Shown one piece after another: positions 1 through 9,054 of a DNA stretch of 64,000 nucleotides (the stretch's first letter is position 1; the number at the start of each line of letters is the position of its first letter). Position numbers and translations under genes: made by a program. Origin of the DNA: Maribrevibacterium harenarium. Its GTDB lineage: Bacteria; Pseudomonadota; Gammaproteobacteria; Pseudomonadales; Marinomonadaceae. The notes under the pieces are model-generated. The model was not told the DNA's origin, did no database searches, and saw nothing but the letters and a program-made list of their open reading frames with translations. Where the stretch lies: NCBI RefSeq assembly GCF_006385675.1, contig NZ_VFRR01000005.1:96119-160118 (forward strand), in the 5' to 3' direction.

Positions 1-1
1 A

Positions 2-379
2 GCAAGCACCGCCAAGACTGATCCTTCGACCACGGATAAGCCTTTTCAAGATACCCCCCCAGCACGTGCCGTGGTGGCACAGTTTTACCAAGCACCCGGT
101 GATGAACAAAACCTTTACGCAGTGCAGTTAGCGGCCTACGCCAGTATGAATTTGGCCAAGGCTGGGTGGCGTAAAATCAGCACTGAAAATGCAGAAGTTT
201 TTGTCGGGGTTGCTCCTCGTATCAAAGCGGTCATGGTGAGTGACAAAAAGTACTATCAATTAAAAGTGGGGCCATTTCTCAGCAACGCATACAGCAATGA
301 TTTCTGTAATCGTTTAAAACAGATGCAGATGGATTGTCTATTATCTCGTTACGATGGGGAACCATTTACTCCGCTTTAG
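2..379 (+). CDS. SPOR-domain protein, 5' end outside window
   Basis: The frame is open from the window edge to the stop at 377-379, leaving about 125 C-terminal residues. The last 90 residues look like a SPOR peptidoglycan-binding domain: a YAVQLAAY strand, a GW pair, then YYQLKVGPF followed by a helix with paired cysteines (FCNRLKQMQMDC). SPOR domains bind denuded septal glycan strands, so the protein is probably periplasmic or a lipoprotein with a role at the cell envelope. Everything upstream, including any signal peptide, is missing, so the full architecture is unknown. The gene converges on the usher gene, with about 40 bp between the two stops. The SPOR call is fairly good; the biological role is inference from the domain. 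Confidence 0.7.
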   Translation, partial: ASTAKTDPSTTDKPFQDTPPARAVVAQFYQAPGDEQNLYAVQLAAYASMNLAKAGWRKISTENAEVFVGVAPRIKAVMVSDKKYYQLKVGPFLSNAYSNDFCNRLKQMQMDCLLSRYDGEPFTPL

Positions 380-420
380 TCGATGCTAGGTTGTTAGCAT
401 CTGCGCATCAATGGTTGAAG

Positions 421-3342
421 TTATTGAAGGGTGACTTCGGTGACTTCACAGGTTAGCTTAGAATCAAGGTTAGTAATTTGCTGACAACGCTCCTGTGCCG
501 CTGACTCAGTGTCGTGATGGGATAGGTGTAAAAGGTGTTCATTGGCGTTTTCTGCACTGGTGTAGAACCAATTTTGAACCAGCGCTTGATCCACCTGCCG
601 TTGTTGAATTTGCCAGTAAAGTTTTAGGCTGGCTAACGATTTAAAGCGGCCAATCGTCGTCGCGAATCGCTTCGCTGACATGGGTTCCCGCAAAATAAAA
701 TTCGCACCGCTAACCAGCGGATTTTGCTGTGTCACTATTTTCTCTATGTGGCTAGTGCCTAGTAAGTTATGTTGAGACAGATAGTCGGAATCGATTTCAA
801 TGCGGTAACGTCCCGGCTTGATGTCTGATACCAAATAGTACCCATCAAACTCACTCATGGTTGTCGTTACCAGTTGGTTACTCTCATCATAGACAGAGAT
901 GGGCACGTAGGCAGCGTTTTGTAATTTGCCGCTATTGTTACGCTTGTTGATGAAGCCTTCAATCTCTCCAATCGTTACCATTGGCATATCAATCAACTGA
1001 ATGGCGCCTGGGCGCGGAGAAACAGAAAGGCTTTCTCTGCCGGGCATTAGAAACAGGTCGGCGATGGTTCCAGTATCCACCTCAATATCGGTTGCATCGA
1101 AGGTAGCGATCGAGGCCAACACCGCGACACCATTTTCATCGGTTTGCGCCCGAGTTGGCTGTTGAATACTTTTTACTAATACTCCGGGCAACATCTGATC
1201 ATCGGCGTCGTAAATTTGGTTGTTGTTTTTGTCATGGAACACTCGAACTGCAACACTGCCACGGTTTACTAATGAGCGATTCGAAGTAAATAGGTTACTT
1301 TGAGGTGTTTTACCGATACTGGTCTGGGCATACAATGCAGCAAACACACCATTTTGACTGTGTTTTCCGAGGCGTGCAGACACGGATAAAGCGCTCGGGC
1401 GCCAGCCCAGACTAATATAGCCCTGCTGCACATCGAGCGCCAGATTATCGGTGTAGTTGGCTTTCATCGATGTGGTAGGGGATAGGTTTGAATTTAGATC
1501 TATTGCCCAAGACGTGAAAGCGCTATGTGGCGATAGGTCATAACCCACAGAGAAGCGACTGAAAACCTGCTGCCAATAGGTCTGCCAATTAAATTCGCCA
1601 CTAGCATTGGTATCGATAACTGGATTATTTTGTAAGATCAATTGGTGAGAGAAGTAGTGGTCATTCAGGCTCCAGCCAAATTGATTCGTATAGCGACCAT
1701 AGCTAACGCTATTTTCGTCGATATATTCAAATGACTGCTCCCATGACTGGGTGCGATCACCCTTACTGTAGCCATTTAGGCGTAGCTGCCAGATTTCTCG
1801 GGTGAGGGTCGGGGTGCCATTGTCGATGACTTGTTTATCTCGATAACTCACATTGAGCGACTGTCCATCCATCCCGGTAGTAAACTGATAATGGTCTTCA
1901 TAGCTGCCTCCTTGCTCTCGTAGGCTGTCGGTTTGCAACATAGCCACACCAAGTAGTGAAGTGCGAGTTCCCCATGCCTCCTGGTTATAATCAGTAAACT
2001 CGCTTTCTGACAGTTGTCTTGCACCAACATTAACGCTAAACCAATCGGTTAAATCAGCGCGACCAAGAGCGCTGAATGTTAGCCCCTGACGCACTGAGTT
2101 ATTGGTTTCTTCAATGAGGCGTTGTCCTTGGTCGTTGATGCTGAAGTCATAATAAATACGACCACGTCCGCCCGTCGCGGCACCAACAAAATAGCTATCG
2201 TAGCGCCGTTCAATTTGGCCTTGGGGCCCGTAAAGAACGATTTCGATATTATTTGCACCGTAGAGTAGCGGCAGTTGTTGGAAGCGGTACTCACCACTTT
2301 GAATGTCGAGTTGACTATCAATTAACAAATTATTGCGATATACCTCCACATCCCAGCCGGGTTGTACTGACCCACTAAGCTCTACCTCGTTGCCAAATTG
2401 ATGATTGAGAGGGAAGTTATGCAAACGCAGGCCAATGCCTTCAAGGCTGGTGCTTAGTGGACTTGGTTTGCTGGAGTAGATATCGCCAAAGGTAATCGCT
2501 GTGGCGTTACCCGGTAAACTCCCTTGTGGGTCAAGGCGCTCTGCTAGTAGGCGGGCATTGTTGACTTCACCCTGCTCATTAAGTGCCAGAAAATACTGAA
2601 CATTTAGATATGAGAGGTCATTGGCACCCAGCATAGATAGATTGGCTTTCGTCTCGTCTCGTGTGCTGGTTGTGCTTAATTGGATATCTAATAAAGGCGT
2701 ACTGAGTTGCTGGTAGTCATGGGGCTCAGTAGGGAAACGTGCCGTATTTAAGTCGCTGCGACTTTGCTGTGCCCGTTGCTGCCGAGCCAGTTTTTGTTCT
2801 AATGGGATAGGTTTGAGGGTCTCGATATCGATACGTAGTTTACGAAAGTCATAGCGGGAGCGTAGCGCAAACCAAGAATCTAACAACTGACTGCTAATAT
2901 ACAGGTCGTCTTCCAAAGCTAACGCTTCGAGTGGAATTGGTACGGTTTTTCCTTCGAAGTTGAGGTTGAATCCTGGATCTGACTCGACTATGGAAAAGCG
3001 GTTTTCTTCAGCCCTTACCCAGCCCGTTGCTGTGATAGGATCTAGCGTAACCTCAATGGGAAAATCCAGTGCTCGGCTAATATCAGCAAGGCTCAGTTTA
3101 GCCGAGTTGCCGTCCTTAATACCCAAAATACTGCCTAGATGATACTTGCCCAAATACATATCGAGTATCAGCAGTTCCCCATCTGCTAGGGCGTCCTCTG
3201 CCGCGGCTTTGAGTACAGCGGGGGAGTTTACGGCTTCATAACGGTCTTTTAGTACTCGTAGACCGTCTATGTCTAGGGCCATAGCTACTTGGCAAAGAAG
3301 CAGGGCATTGAGTAGTAACCATTTAAGACAGCCGTTTCCCAT
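421..3342 (-). CDS. Chaperone-usher outer-membrane usher, extended C-terminus
   Basis: A 973-residue protein with a signal peptide at the N-terminus (hydrophobic LLLNALLLC then ALD). The middle (about 220-720) has the beta-barrel and plug character of PapC/TcfC-type ushers, including the segment SGSVQPGWDVEVYRNNLL and repeated aromatic strands. After the barrel there is an EF-hand-like DKNNNQIYDADD loop in a SdrD/carboxypeptidase-regulatory-like fold, a second such domain (EFDGYYLVSDIKPGRYRIEI), and a final 60 residues ending in a Cys pair (RCQQI...LTCEV). Classical ushers are about 800-870 residues, so the C-terminal extension is unusual. It is the last gene of a four-gene minus-strand operon, 8 nt after the chaperone gene. 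Role: translocates and anchors the pilus or fibre subunits encoded upstream. Usher assignment is confident; the subfamily is not. Confidence 0.82.
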   Translation of the reverse strand: MGNGCLKWLLLNALLLCQVAMALDIDGLRVLKDRYEAVNSPAVLKAAAEDALADGELLILDMYLGKYHLGSILGIKDGNSAKLSLADISRALDFPIEVTLDPITATGWVRAEENRFSIVESDPGFNLNFEGKTVPIPLEALALEDDLYISSQLLDSWFALRSRYDFRKLRIDIETLKPIPLEQKLARQQRAQQSRSDLNTARFPTEPHDYQQLSTPLLDIQLSTTSTRDETKANLSMLGANDLSYLNVQYFLALNEQGEVNNARLLAERLDPQGSLPGNATAITFGDIYSSKPSPLSTSLEGIGLRLHNFPLNHQFGNEVELSGSVQPGWDVEVYRNNLLIDSQLDIQSGEYRFQQLPLLYGANNIEIVLYGPQGQIERRYDSYFVGAATGGRGRIYYDFSINDQGQRLIEETNNSVRQGLTFSALGRADLTDWFSVNVGARQLSESEFTDYNQEAWGTRTSLLGVAMLQTDSLREQGGSYEDHYQFTTGMDGQSLNVSYRDKQVIDNGTPTLTREIWQLRLNGYSKGDRTQSWEQSFEYIDENSVSYGRYTNQFGWSLNDHYFSHQLILQNNPVIDTNASGEFNWQTYWQQVFSRFSVGYDLSPHSAFTSWAIDLNSNLSPTTSMKANYTDNLALDVQQGYISLGWRPSALSVSARLGKHSQNGVFAALYAQTSIGKTPQSNLFTSNRSLVNRGSVAVRVFHDKNNNQIYDADDQMLPGVLVKSIQQPTRAQTDENGVAVLASIATFDATDIEVDTGTIADLFLMPGRESLSVSPRPGAIQLIDMPMVTIGEIEGFINKRNNSGKLQNAAYVPISVYDESNQLVTTTMSEFDGYYLVSDIKPGRYRIEIDSDYLSQHNLLGTSHIEKIVTQQNPLVSGANFILREPMSAKRFATTIGRFKSLASLKLYWQIQQRQVDQALVQNWFYTSAENANEHLLHLSHHDTESAAQERCQQITNLDSKLTCEVTEVTLQ

Positions 3343-3350
3343 AAATTTGC

Positions 3351-4169
3351 CTAGGGAATCATATCTTTGGTGATGGTTAGGGATTTTCTGGCAAATTCCG
3401 TACCTTGAAACTCCTGTTGCCCTTCATAGATAACAGTTAGGGTGCCGGGTTCGAGTCGAAACTCTGGCCAGTGTATCTCTGTTTGTCCTTCTCTGACCTC
3501 TGGGTAAAAATTATAGCCATTAAGCAAGCCCACTTGGCGTTGCTCACCGCTTTGAGGTTGCCATAATGCCACGAGACGACCAGTAGTACTGTACATATCG
3601 TTGTGAGACAAATTGACACGCACAAAGGTCGCGTTGTTTTCTTTACGGGTGACGATAGATAACCTGTCTAGGGTCACGCTTACCTTTGGACTACCCACTC
3701 GGTACAGCACAGGAAAAGTATAGCTGAGTAACATATTCAGCTTAAATTTCGTTTGCCCACTCTCTTGCTCTTGTTGCAGTTGCGCCGGAGGCAGAGCTGT
3801 CAAGGTTAAGTGAGATCGATACTCACCAGTTGGCAATGGCTGTCTTTGGCGCAATAGGATTTTGATACTTTGACGTTCGCCTGGAGCAAGTGTGACCTGT
3901 TTAGGGCTGATACGGGTAAAGCGCTCTAAGCCAGCAAATCGACGTTTCTCTTCGTCAGTGTATTCCCGGTAGCCACCTTCAGGTAAGGCCACGAACTGAC
4001 TCCAACCAACTCGATAGGTACGAGTGACACTGCCTGAGTTAATCAGAGTGACCGTAGCTTGCCGTTGACGCTCATCCAGCACCACTCGGGTGGGGGAAAT
4101 TAGCAGGTCAGCCCAAGCTGAATGGACAACAAAAGCAAGTAAGATGGAGGTGAAGGCTCGAATAAGCAT
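3351..4169 (-). CDS. PapD-like periplasmic pilus chaperone
   Basis: A 272-residue secreted protein: signal peptide to about residue 20 (VVHSAWA), then an immunoglobulin-like domain with the typical chaperone opening LLISPTRVVLDERQRQATVTLINSG, here quoted only as the start LLISPTRVVLDERQRQ. Further chaperone features are FTRISPKQVTLAPGERQSIK and the YRSHLTLTALP strand, which resembles the G1 strand that donates to subunits. The second domain (about 150-272) is less conserved. It binds folded-incomplete subunits in the periplasm and delivers them to the usher. It sits between the two subunit genes and the usher, 8 nt from each neighbour, so co-expression is very likely. It has a noticeably basic composition and no paired cysteines, so it is not a FGL-type chaperone with the usual disulphide. 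Confidence 0.85.
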   Translation of the reverse strand: MLIRAFTSILLAFVVHSAWADLLISPTRVVLDERQRQATVTLINSGSVTRTYRVGWSQFVALPEGGYREYTDEEKRRFAGLERFTRISPKQVTLAPGERQSIKILLRQRQPLPTGEYRSHLTLTALPPAQLQQEQESGQTKFKLNMLLSYTFPVLYRVGSPKVSVTLDRLSIVTRKENNATFVRVNLSHNDMYSTTGRLVALWQPQSGEQRQVGLLNGYNFYPEVREGQTEIHWPEFRLEPGTLTVIYEGQQEFQGTEFARKSLTITKDMIP

Positions 4170-4177
4170 AGGTTCTA

Positions 4178-4657
4178 CTAATAATTCACCGAAATCAGGT
4201 AATTAATACGATAAGTCGTATCAACAAAGACAGTCGATCCGCTACCCGATGTGCTAAGGGTGCCGCCTACATAAAAACTGCCATTGCCGCTTCCATCAGT
4301 AGTGAGGGAGTTTGGAATGCTGGTAGCCGTAAGACGAAATTGTTCAGGTGATATCATCACGCTATTGGAAGTTGCCTGCACGCTGGTAGCGCTCAAAAAC
4401 ACCAATTGGTTGGCAGGATAATTGGAGAGCGTGTACTCGCCCACTTGCGGCGCAGAGATGACATGAATGCCAGAAGAACGCGAAACGTTGCCATTATAAT
4501 CGATAGCAACGTATTCAACACTCTGGTTCCGGGTAACCGCGATGGTGCCAAAGGATAATGGGGTTACTTCAGTGATATCCGCTTTGACCACATCAGACAG
4601 GAAGGTTGCCGTGCAGATCAAAATGAGCGAGAGAACACCAAGCGTGGTACTCCGCAT
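4178..4657 (-). CDS. Secreted fimbrial subunit-like protein (minor or tip subunit)
   Basis: A 159-residue protein with a signal peptide (LSLILICTATFLSDVVKA) and a single beta-rich domain. The motif LSFGTIAV near residue 35 and the terminal strand TTYRINYLISVNY resemble the LNFGTI...YTITVSY ends of the neighbouring DUF4402 protein, so the two are probably distant paralogues. Serine, threonine and glycine are very frequent, as in pilus subunits. It lies second in the operon, 8 nt after the larger subunit and 8 nt before the chaperone. I infer a minor or tip subunit because it is shorter and more divergent than the first gene product. The family assignment is moderate and the position in the fibre is a guess. 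Confidence 0.65.
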   Translation of the reverse strand: MRSTTLGVLSLILICTATFLSDVVKADITEVTPLSFGTIAVTRNQSVEYVAIDYNGNVSRSSGIHVISAPQVGEYTLSNYPANQLVFLSATSVQATSNSVMISPEQFRLTATSIPNSLTTDGSGNGSFYVGGTLSTSGSGSTVFVDTTYRINYLISVNY

Positions 4658-4665
4658 CGTTACTA

Positions 4666-5256
4666 TCAGTAGCTAACTGTAATTGTATAAGTGCCAGTAA
4701 ATGTGCCATCAGTGTAGTCCGCTGCGGGAGTAGAACCATCGGTCGTTAGGGTGGCGCCGACAGAAAAGTTCACTGCACCATTGGCATCAGTTTGCAAGTT
4801 GCTGGCGCTGTATGCCGACCCAGAATTAGCTCCACTGGTAATGTAGGCGCCAAATGACCCCATGGTAAAGGACGCTACACTGTTATTGTTGGTAAGAGCA
4901 ATAGCAGTAGTAGGCAACGTAATTGTCAGATTTGTCAACGGGGCAGCACTGGAGACACTGTAAGTGGCTGGGGCGCCTGCTGTGATTTCGATGATATTGG
5001 ATTGGGAGATGGAATTACCCGTGCGAGTAACTGAGTGGGCGCTGCCATCAGCAGGAATAATAAGTGAAGCGGTGGTGCTGCCAGAGGTGTCTGCTTTGGC
5101 TCGGATAGTTCCGAAGTTGAGTGCTTGGTTTTCAGTCAGCACAAACGCGTTTTGCACGACTACCGTCGCGGTAGATGTCACGCTTTCCGCTGCAATTGCT
5201 GAGGCAGTACATGTCGCTGCAACTAAAGATATCAGTAGCTTAGAGTTGATCTTCAT
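4666..5256 (-). CDS. DUF4402-type secreted fimbrial subunit (probable major subunit)
   Basis: A 196-residue secreted protein: signal peptide ending at about residue 22 (TASAIAA), then a domain matching what I remember of DUF4402, with LNFGTIRA near the start and TGTYTITVSY at the very end. The protein is extremely rich in Thr, Ser, Ala and Gly and has no cysteine in the mature part, so it must be held by beta-strand complementation rather than disulphides. It is the first gene of the chaperone-usher operon, behind a 299-bp intergenic region that should hold the promoter. First position and low-complexity surface composition suggest the major structural subunit. That it forms a fibre is inferred from its chaperone and usher neighbours. 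Confidence 0.78.
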   Translation of the reverse strand: MKINSKLLISLVAATCTASAIAAESVTSTATVVVQNAFVLTENQALNFGTIRAKADTSGSTTASLIIPADGSAHSVTRTGNSISQSNIIEITAGAPATYSVSSAAPLTNLTITLPTTAIALTNNNSVASFTMGSFGAYITSGANSGSAYSASNLQTDANGAVNFSVGATLTTDGSTPAADYTDGTFTGTYTITVSY

Positions 5257-5555
5257 AACGTGAATCCTATTTAACCTAAACGAACCCTGTACGGTTTAAC
5301 GACGGGTCATTATGAAACTAGAGATCGATAATGTAATGAATTGTACCAGCTGTAAAGTAATGTACTGTAAAGGTGGTATTTTTATTATCTAGCTTTGACT
5401 TTGTGCCAACCATTAGTTCATAAAGTTGTGTTACATTGCCTTAATAAATGCCCTATTTAATGGATGAAATGGGTGTAAAGGTCTTCATCATTATTTAGCC
5501 AATTATCTTCCGCTGCTAAAGACTACCAACCCTACAGCTACTTGAGGAGAAGTTT
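5257..5555. promoter_or_regulatory. Intergenic region between pilus operon and methyltransferase gene
   Basis: No gene seen. This 299-bp divergent spacer must carry the promoters for the chaperone-usher operon (leftward) and the methyltransferase gene (rightward). It is AT-rich and includes two direct copies of CTGTAAAG at 5350-5357 and 5365-5372, 15 nt apart start to start, a possible activator or repressor site. I cannot place a convincing -35/-10 pair. Confidence 0.4.
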
Positions 5556-6296
5556 TTGATCCGGATATTCGATTTGAATTTGTCAGCCAATTACGCTCGG
5601 GTGCGTCCTAGTTACCCCCCTGAATTGTATTTGTGGCTTTCTCAGCAAGTAGCTAATACCGGAGTTGTATGGGATTGCGCATGTGGTACTGGCCAAGCTT
5701 CCATCGACTTAGCAGCTTACTTTGATCGAGTCGAGGCAACGGACCTGAGTGCCGCTCAAATTGCTAAGGCGACCCCCCATCGTAAAGTTCATTATTCGGT
5801 ACAAAAGTCCGAAGAAACCTCGTTTCCTGACCACTACTTTGATGCTATCTGTGTCGCTCATGCTCTGCATTGGTTTGATTTGCCAGACTTCTGGCAAGAG
5901 GTAAAGCGAGTGCTCAAACCCAACGGCGTTATTGTGGTTTGGGGGTATCACTGGTTTCGTCTTGATGATGTGGCGGGACAGCTAGTCGATGAAACCTTGT
6001 TGCCCTTGCTGAAGCCATATTGGCCTCCTCAGAGTCGATTGTTATGGACGCGCTACGACGATATGGCGTTCCCTTTTCAGCGTATTGAAGTGCCAGATTT
6101 CAAGCTAGAGACCCAGTGGACGCTTGGTCAAACCTGTGACTTTATTCGTACCTGGTCCGCTACTCAGTTCTTTGTGGCCGATGGTGGGCAAGAAATTTTG
6201 GAAAATTTTGAACAGAAGCTGCGTGAATGTTGGGGTAATGCTGGTGACAAGAAACCTGTGTCGATGCCTTTCTTTGCCCATGCTGGGCGGGTTTAG
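5556..6296 (+). CDS. Class I SAM-dependent methyltransferase
   Basis: A 246-residue cytoplasmic protein with the class I methyltransferase fold: motif I is VVWDCACGTGQAS (about residues 37-49), the acidic end of strand 2 is VEATDLSAAQI, and motif III/post I is YFDAICVAHALHWFD followed by VLKPNGVIVVWGYHW. This resembles the Methyltransf_11 family near the trans-aconitate/ubiquinone methyltransferase-like enzymes, but the substrate cannot be read from the sequence. I use the TTG start at 5556 because TTGAGGAGA lies at a good distance upstream; no ATG fits. It stands alone between the pilus operon and acs, and is divergent from the former. Fold confident, substrate unknown. Confidence 0.8.
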   Translation: MIRIFDLNLSANYARVRPSYPPELYLWLSQQVANTGVVWDCACGTGQASIDLAAYFDRVEATDLSAAQIAKATPHRKVHYSVQKSEETSFPDHYFDAICVAHALHWFDLPDFWQEVKRVLKPNGVIVVWGYHWFRLDDVAGQLVDETLLPLLKPYWPPQSRLLWTRYDDMAFPFQRIEVPDFKLETQWTLGQTCDFIRTWSATQFFVADGGQEILENFEQKLRECWGNAGDKKPVSMPFFAHAGRV

Positions 6297-6417
6297 CTGG
6301 TCACGACTCCTGGAGCGGGTGGTGAGTTAGTTAGACTAAAGTGGAATGGCTTAGGCTAGGCTCAGACTTATAGTTAAGCCAAGCATCCTCATAACAAATT
6401 TAAAAATGGAGCAATTT

Positions 6418-8343
6418 ATGGCAGACCGTACCGCAAATGTGAGCATCAGTGAGTTCAACGAACGTTATGATGCATCAATCCAAACTCCGGATGAATTCTG
6501 GGGCAAAGAAGGCCTTCGTCTTGATTGGTTTAAACCTTATACCAAGGTGAAGAACACCAGTTTCGCAAAGGGTAATGTCAATATTAAATGGTACGAAGAT
6601 GGTGAGTTGAACGCAGCCTATAACTGTATCGATCGCCATTTACCAGAAAAAGCCGACAAAGTTGCTTTTTACCTAGAAGGTGACAAAGAAGGCCTAGAAG
6701 CCTCAGTCACTTACCAAGAGCTTCACGATGAGGTGGGGCGTCTTGCCAACCTGCTAAAGGCTCAAGGCGTTAAGAAAGGTGATCGTGTCGCTATCTATAT
6801 GCCAATGATCCCACAAGCGGCCTATGCCATGTTGGCTTGTGCTCGTATTGGTGCGATTCACAGCGTTATCTTTGGAGGCTTCTCAGCGCATGCTATTGCA
6901 GACCGCCTAAATGACTGTGAAGTCAAAGTAGTGTTGACGTCTGACCAAGGCAAACGTGCCGGCAACCCAGTTCAATTGAAGCACAATGTGGATTTAGCGT
7001 TAGAAAATAATGCTTGTCCTTCTGTTGAAAAGGTATTGGTATACCGTTACACCCAGGCGGATATTCCTTGGGTCGAAGGTCGTGACCTTGATTGGGGGGC
7101 GCTTGCTGCTGAGCAGAGCACAGAGTGTGCACCAGAGCCGATGAATGCGGAGGATCCGCTATTTATCCTGTACACGTCAGGTTCTACTGGTAAACCAAAA
7201 GGTGTTGTGCATACCACCGGTGGTTACTTGGTTTACGCATCATTAACCCATGAATTGGTATTCGATCTTAAGGACGATGACGTTTACTGGTGTGCGGCTG
7301 ACGTGGGTTGGATCACGGGTCACAGTTATATTGTTTATGGCCCGCTAGCAAACGGCGTGTCATCTGTTCTATTCGAAGGTGTACCTACTTACCCAGACTC
7401 CGGGCGTATGGGGCGTGTGGTAGACAAATTTAATGTATCTATCTTGTACACAGCGCCAACAGCAATCCGTGCCTTAATGGCAAAAGGTTATGAGCCAACG
7501 GCCACTAGTACCCGTGAGTCCTTAAGAGTATTGGGGTCAGTTGGTGAACCGATTAACCCAGAAGCTTGGCATTGGTATCACGAACGTATTGGTAACGGTA
7601 AGTGCCCGATAGTCGATACTTGGTGGCAAACCGAGACTGGTGGTGTCCTAATGACGCCTCGTGTTACTGAGCAAAACCCGAAACCAGGTAGCTGTACTGG
7701 CCCTCTTTTTGGTGTAATCCCTGCGCTTGTCGATGCTAATGGTGTAGAGATCACTGAAATGGGTGCGGAAGTAGAAGGTGGTTTGGTCATTAAAGATTCA
7801 TGGCCAGGCCAAGCGCGTACCGTCTATGGCGATCATGAGCGTTTTGAGCAAACCTACTTCAGTACTTTCGAGGGTTTATACTTTACCGGTGATGGTGCCC
7901 GTCGCGATGCTGATGGTGCATATTGGATCACAGGTCGTATGGACGATGTGCTCAACGTATCGGGTCACCGTCTAGGTACTGCGGAAATTGAAAGTGCACT
8001 AGTGGCACACCCATCCGTTGCCGAAGCCGCTGTAGTGGGCTACCCACATGACCTGAAAGGTCAGGGTTTGTACGTCTATGTTACGCCAGTATCAGGGGTT
8101 GTTCCTGATGAAGAACTCACTAAATCTGTGAAAATGTTCGTGCGTCAGGAAGTTGGTCCTATTGCGACACCAGATATGGTGCAGTGGGCGGAGCGTGGTT
8201 TACCGAAAACCCGTTCGGGCAAAATCATGCGCCGTATTTTGCGCAAGATCGCGGCCAATGAACATGATTCACTCGGTGATACCAGCACACTTGCTGACCC
8301 AAGTGTGGTTGATGATTTGATCGATAACAGGTTAAATAGATAA
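6418..8343 (+). CDS. acs: Acetyl-CoA synthetase
   Basis: A 641-residue AMP-forming acyl-CoA synthetase that activates acetate to acetyl-CoA via acetyl-AMP in the cytoplasm. Signatures: phosphate-binding loop [11 protein letters not shown] (about 255-265), the acetate-pocket region [26 protein letters not shown], and the C-terminal acetylation-site motif [11 protein letters not shown], whose lysine is the usual target of reversible Pat/CobB acetylation. Length matches family norm (about 650). I start at the ATG at 6418, since GGAG at 6408-6411 is correctly spaced; the ATG four codons earlier has no ribosome binding site. A NarL-type response regulator follows 26 nt downstream, hinting at control of acetate or alcohol metabolism. 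Confidence 0.95.
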   Translation: MADRTANVSISEFNERYDASIQTPDEFWGKEGLRLDWFKPYTKVKNTSFAKGNVNIKWYEDGELNAAYNCIDRHLPEKADKVAFYLEGDKEGLEASVTYQELHDEVGRLANLLKAQGVKKGDRVAIYMPMIPQAAYAMLACARIGAIHSVIFGGFSAHAIADRLNDCEVKVVLTSDQGKRAGNPVQLKHNVDLALENNACPSVEKVLVYRYTQADIPWVEGRDLDWGALAAEQSTECAPEPMNAEDPLFILYTSGSTGKPKGVVHTTGGYLVYASLTHELVFDLKDDDVYWCAADVGWITGHSYIVYGPLANGVSSVLFEGVPTYPDSGRMGRVVDKFNVSILYTAPTAIRALMAKGYEPTATSTRESLRVLGSVGEPINPEAWHWYHERIGNGKCPIVDTWWQTETGGVLMTPRVTEQNPKPGSCTGPLFGVIPALVDANGVEITEMGAEVEGGLVIKDSWPGQARTVYGDHERFEQTYFSTFEGLYFTGDGARRDADGAYWITGRMDDVLNVSGHRLGTAEIESALVAHPSVAEAAVVGYPHDLKGQGLYVYVTPVSGVVPDEELTKSVKMFVRQEVGPIATPDMVQWAERGLPKTRSGKIMRRILRKIAANEHDSLGDTSTLADPSVVDDLIDNRLNR

Positions 8344-8369
8344 GTCTAATTAACTGTTAAGGAAATAGT

Positions 8370-9014
8370 GTGATATCACTAGTTATCGCTGACGATCATC
8401 CATTATTTCGTACTGCCTTATGCGGTGCCCTGCAAGAAGAGCTGGGTGCCGTTGCAATTCGGGAAGCTCAAGACTTGGAATCTACGTTGGAATGTCTGAA
8501 GGGGCAAGATGACGTAGATTTGTTGTTGCTTGATCTGAATATGCCTGGGGCCGGCGAACTCTATGGTCTGATCCGTATTCGAACAGACTTTCCTGAAGTG
8601 CCAATTGCGGTGATCTCCGGCAGTGAAGCACCTGAAATAGTTGCCAAAGTAATCGAAGCTGGTGCATTAGGATTTATTCCCAAGACCAGTGATTTGAAGG
8701 TGTTTGCCGCCGCCATTCAGGCTATTCTTGATGGCGACATGTGGTTGCCGGAAGGCATGGAGCAAGCCATAGCGGATATGCCGAAACCTGATCTGGAATT
8801 GCAGCAGCGGGTCGCGGAATTGACGCCGCAACAGTACAAGGTGTTGTGTTATTTACACGAGGGACTGTTGAATAAACAGATCGCCTACGAGCTGAATATT
8901 TCTGAAGCGACCGTAAAAGCTCACATAACGGCAATTTTCCGCAAGCTGAATATCAACAATCGTACTCAGGCGGTATTGGTAGCCAGCGAGTTGAAGCTAC
9001 AAATCGATAACTAA
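8370..9014 (+). CDS. NarL/FixJ-family response regulator
   Basis: A 214-residue two-domain transcription regulator. Receiver domain, residues 1-120: acidic pocket Asp8/Asp9 in IADDHPLF, phospho-acceptor Asp55 in LLLLDLNMPG, conserved Lys in GFIPKTSD. Output domain: LuxR-type HTH at about 150-205 (LTPQQYKVLCYLHEGLLNKQIAYELNIS begins LTPQQYKVLCYL; SEATVKAHITAIFRKL is the recognition region). GTG start at 8370 follows AAGGAAATA. It directly follows acs, the arrangement seen for AgmR/ErbR-like regulators of acetate and alcohol metabolism in pseudomonads, so acs control is a reasonable inference. No sensor kinase gene is adjacent. A strong terminator follows the stop. Confidence 0.9.
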   Translation: MISLVIADDHPLFRTALCGALQEELGAVAIREAQDLESTLECLKGQDDVDLLLLDLNMPGAGELYGLIRIRTDFPEVPIAVISGSEAPEIVAKVIEAGALGFIPKTSDLKVFAAAIQAILDGDMWLPEGMEQAIADMPKPDLELQQRVAELTPQQYKVLCYLHEGLLNKQIAYELNISEATVKAHITAIFRKLNINNRTQAVLVASELKLQIDN

Positions 9015-9020
9015 TCAAAG

Positions 9021-9054
9021 AAGATGACCACTTAATGTTTGTGGTCATCTTTTT
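9021..9054. terminator. Bidirectional rho-independent terminator overlapping yidD 3' end
   Basis: Perfect 11-bp inverted repeat AAGATGACCAC (9021-9031) and GTGGTCATCTT (9041-9051) with a 9-nt loop, followed by a T run on the plus strand. It ends the acs-regulator unit. Its right arm lies inside the last codons of yidD, so the hairpin also encodes the DDHKH tail. Confidence 0.85.

Noticed and set aside
6346..6394. GGCTTA/TAAGCC inverted repeat upstream of acs
   Set aside because: Only six base pairs with a long loop; expected by chance in a sequence of this size.
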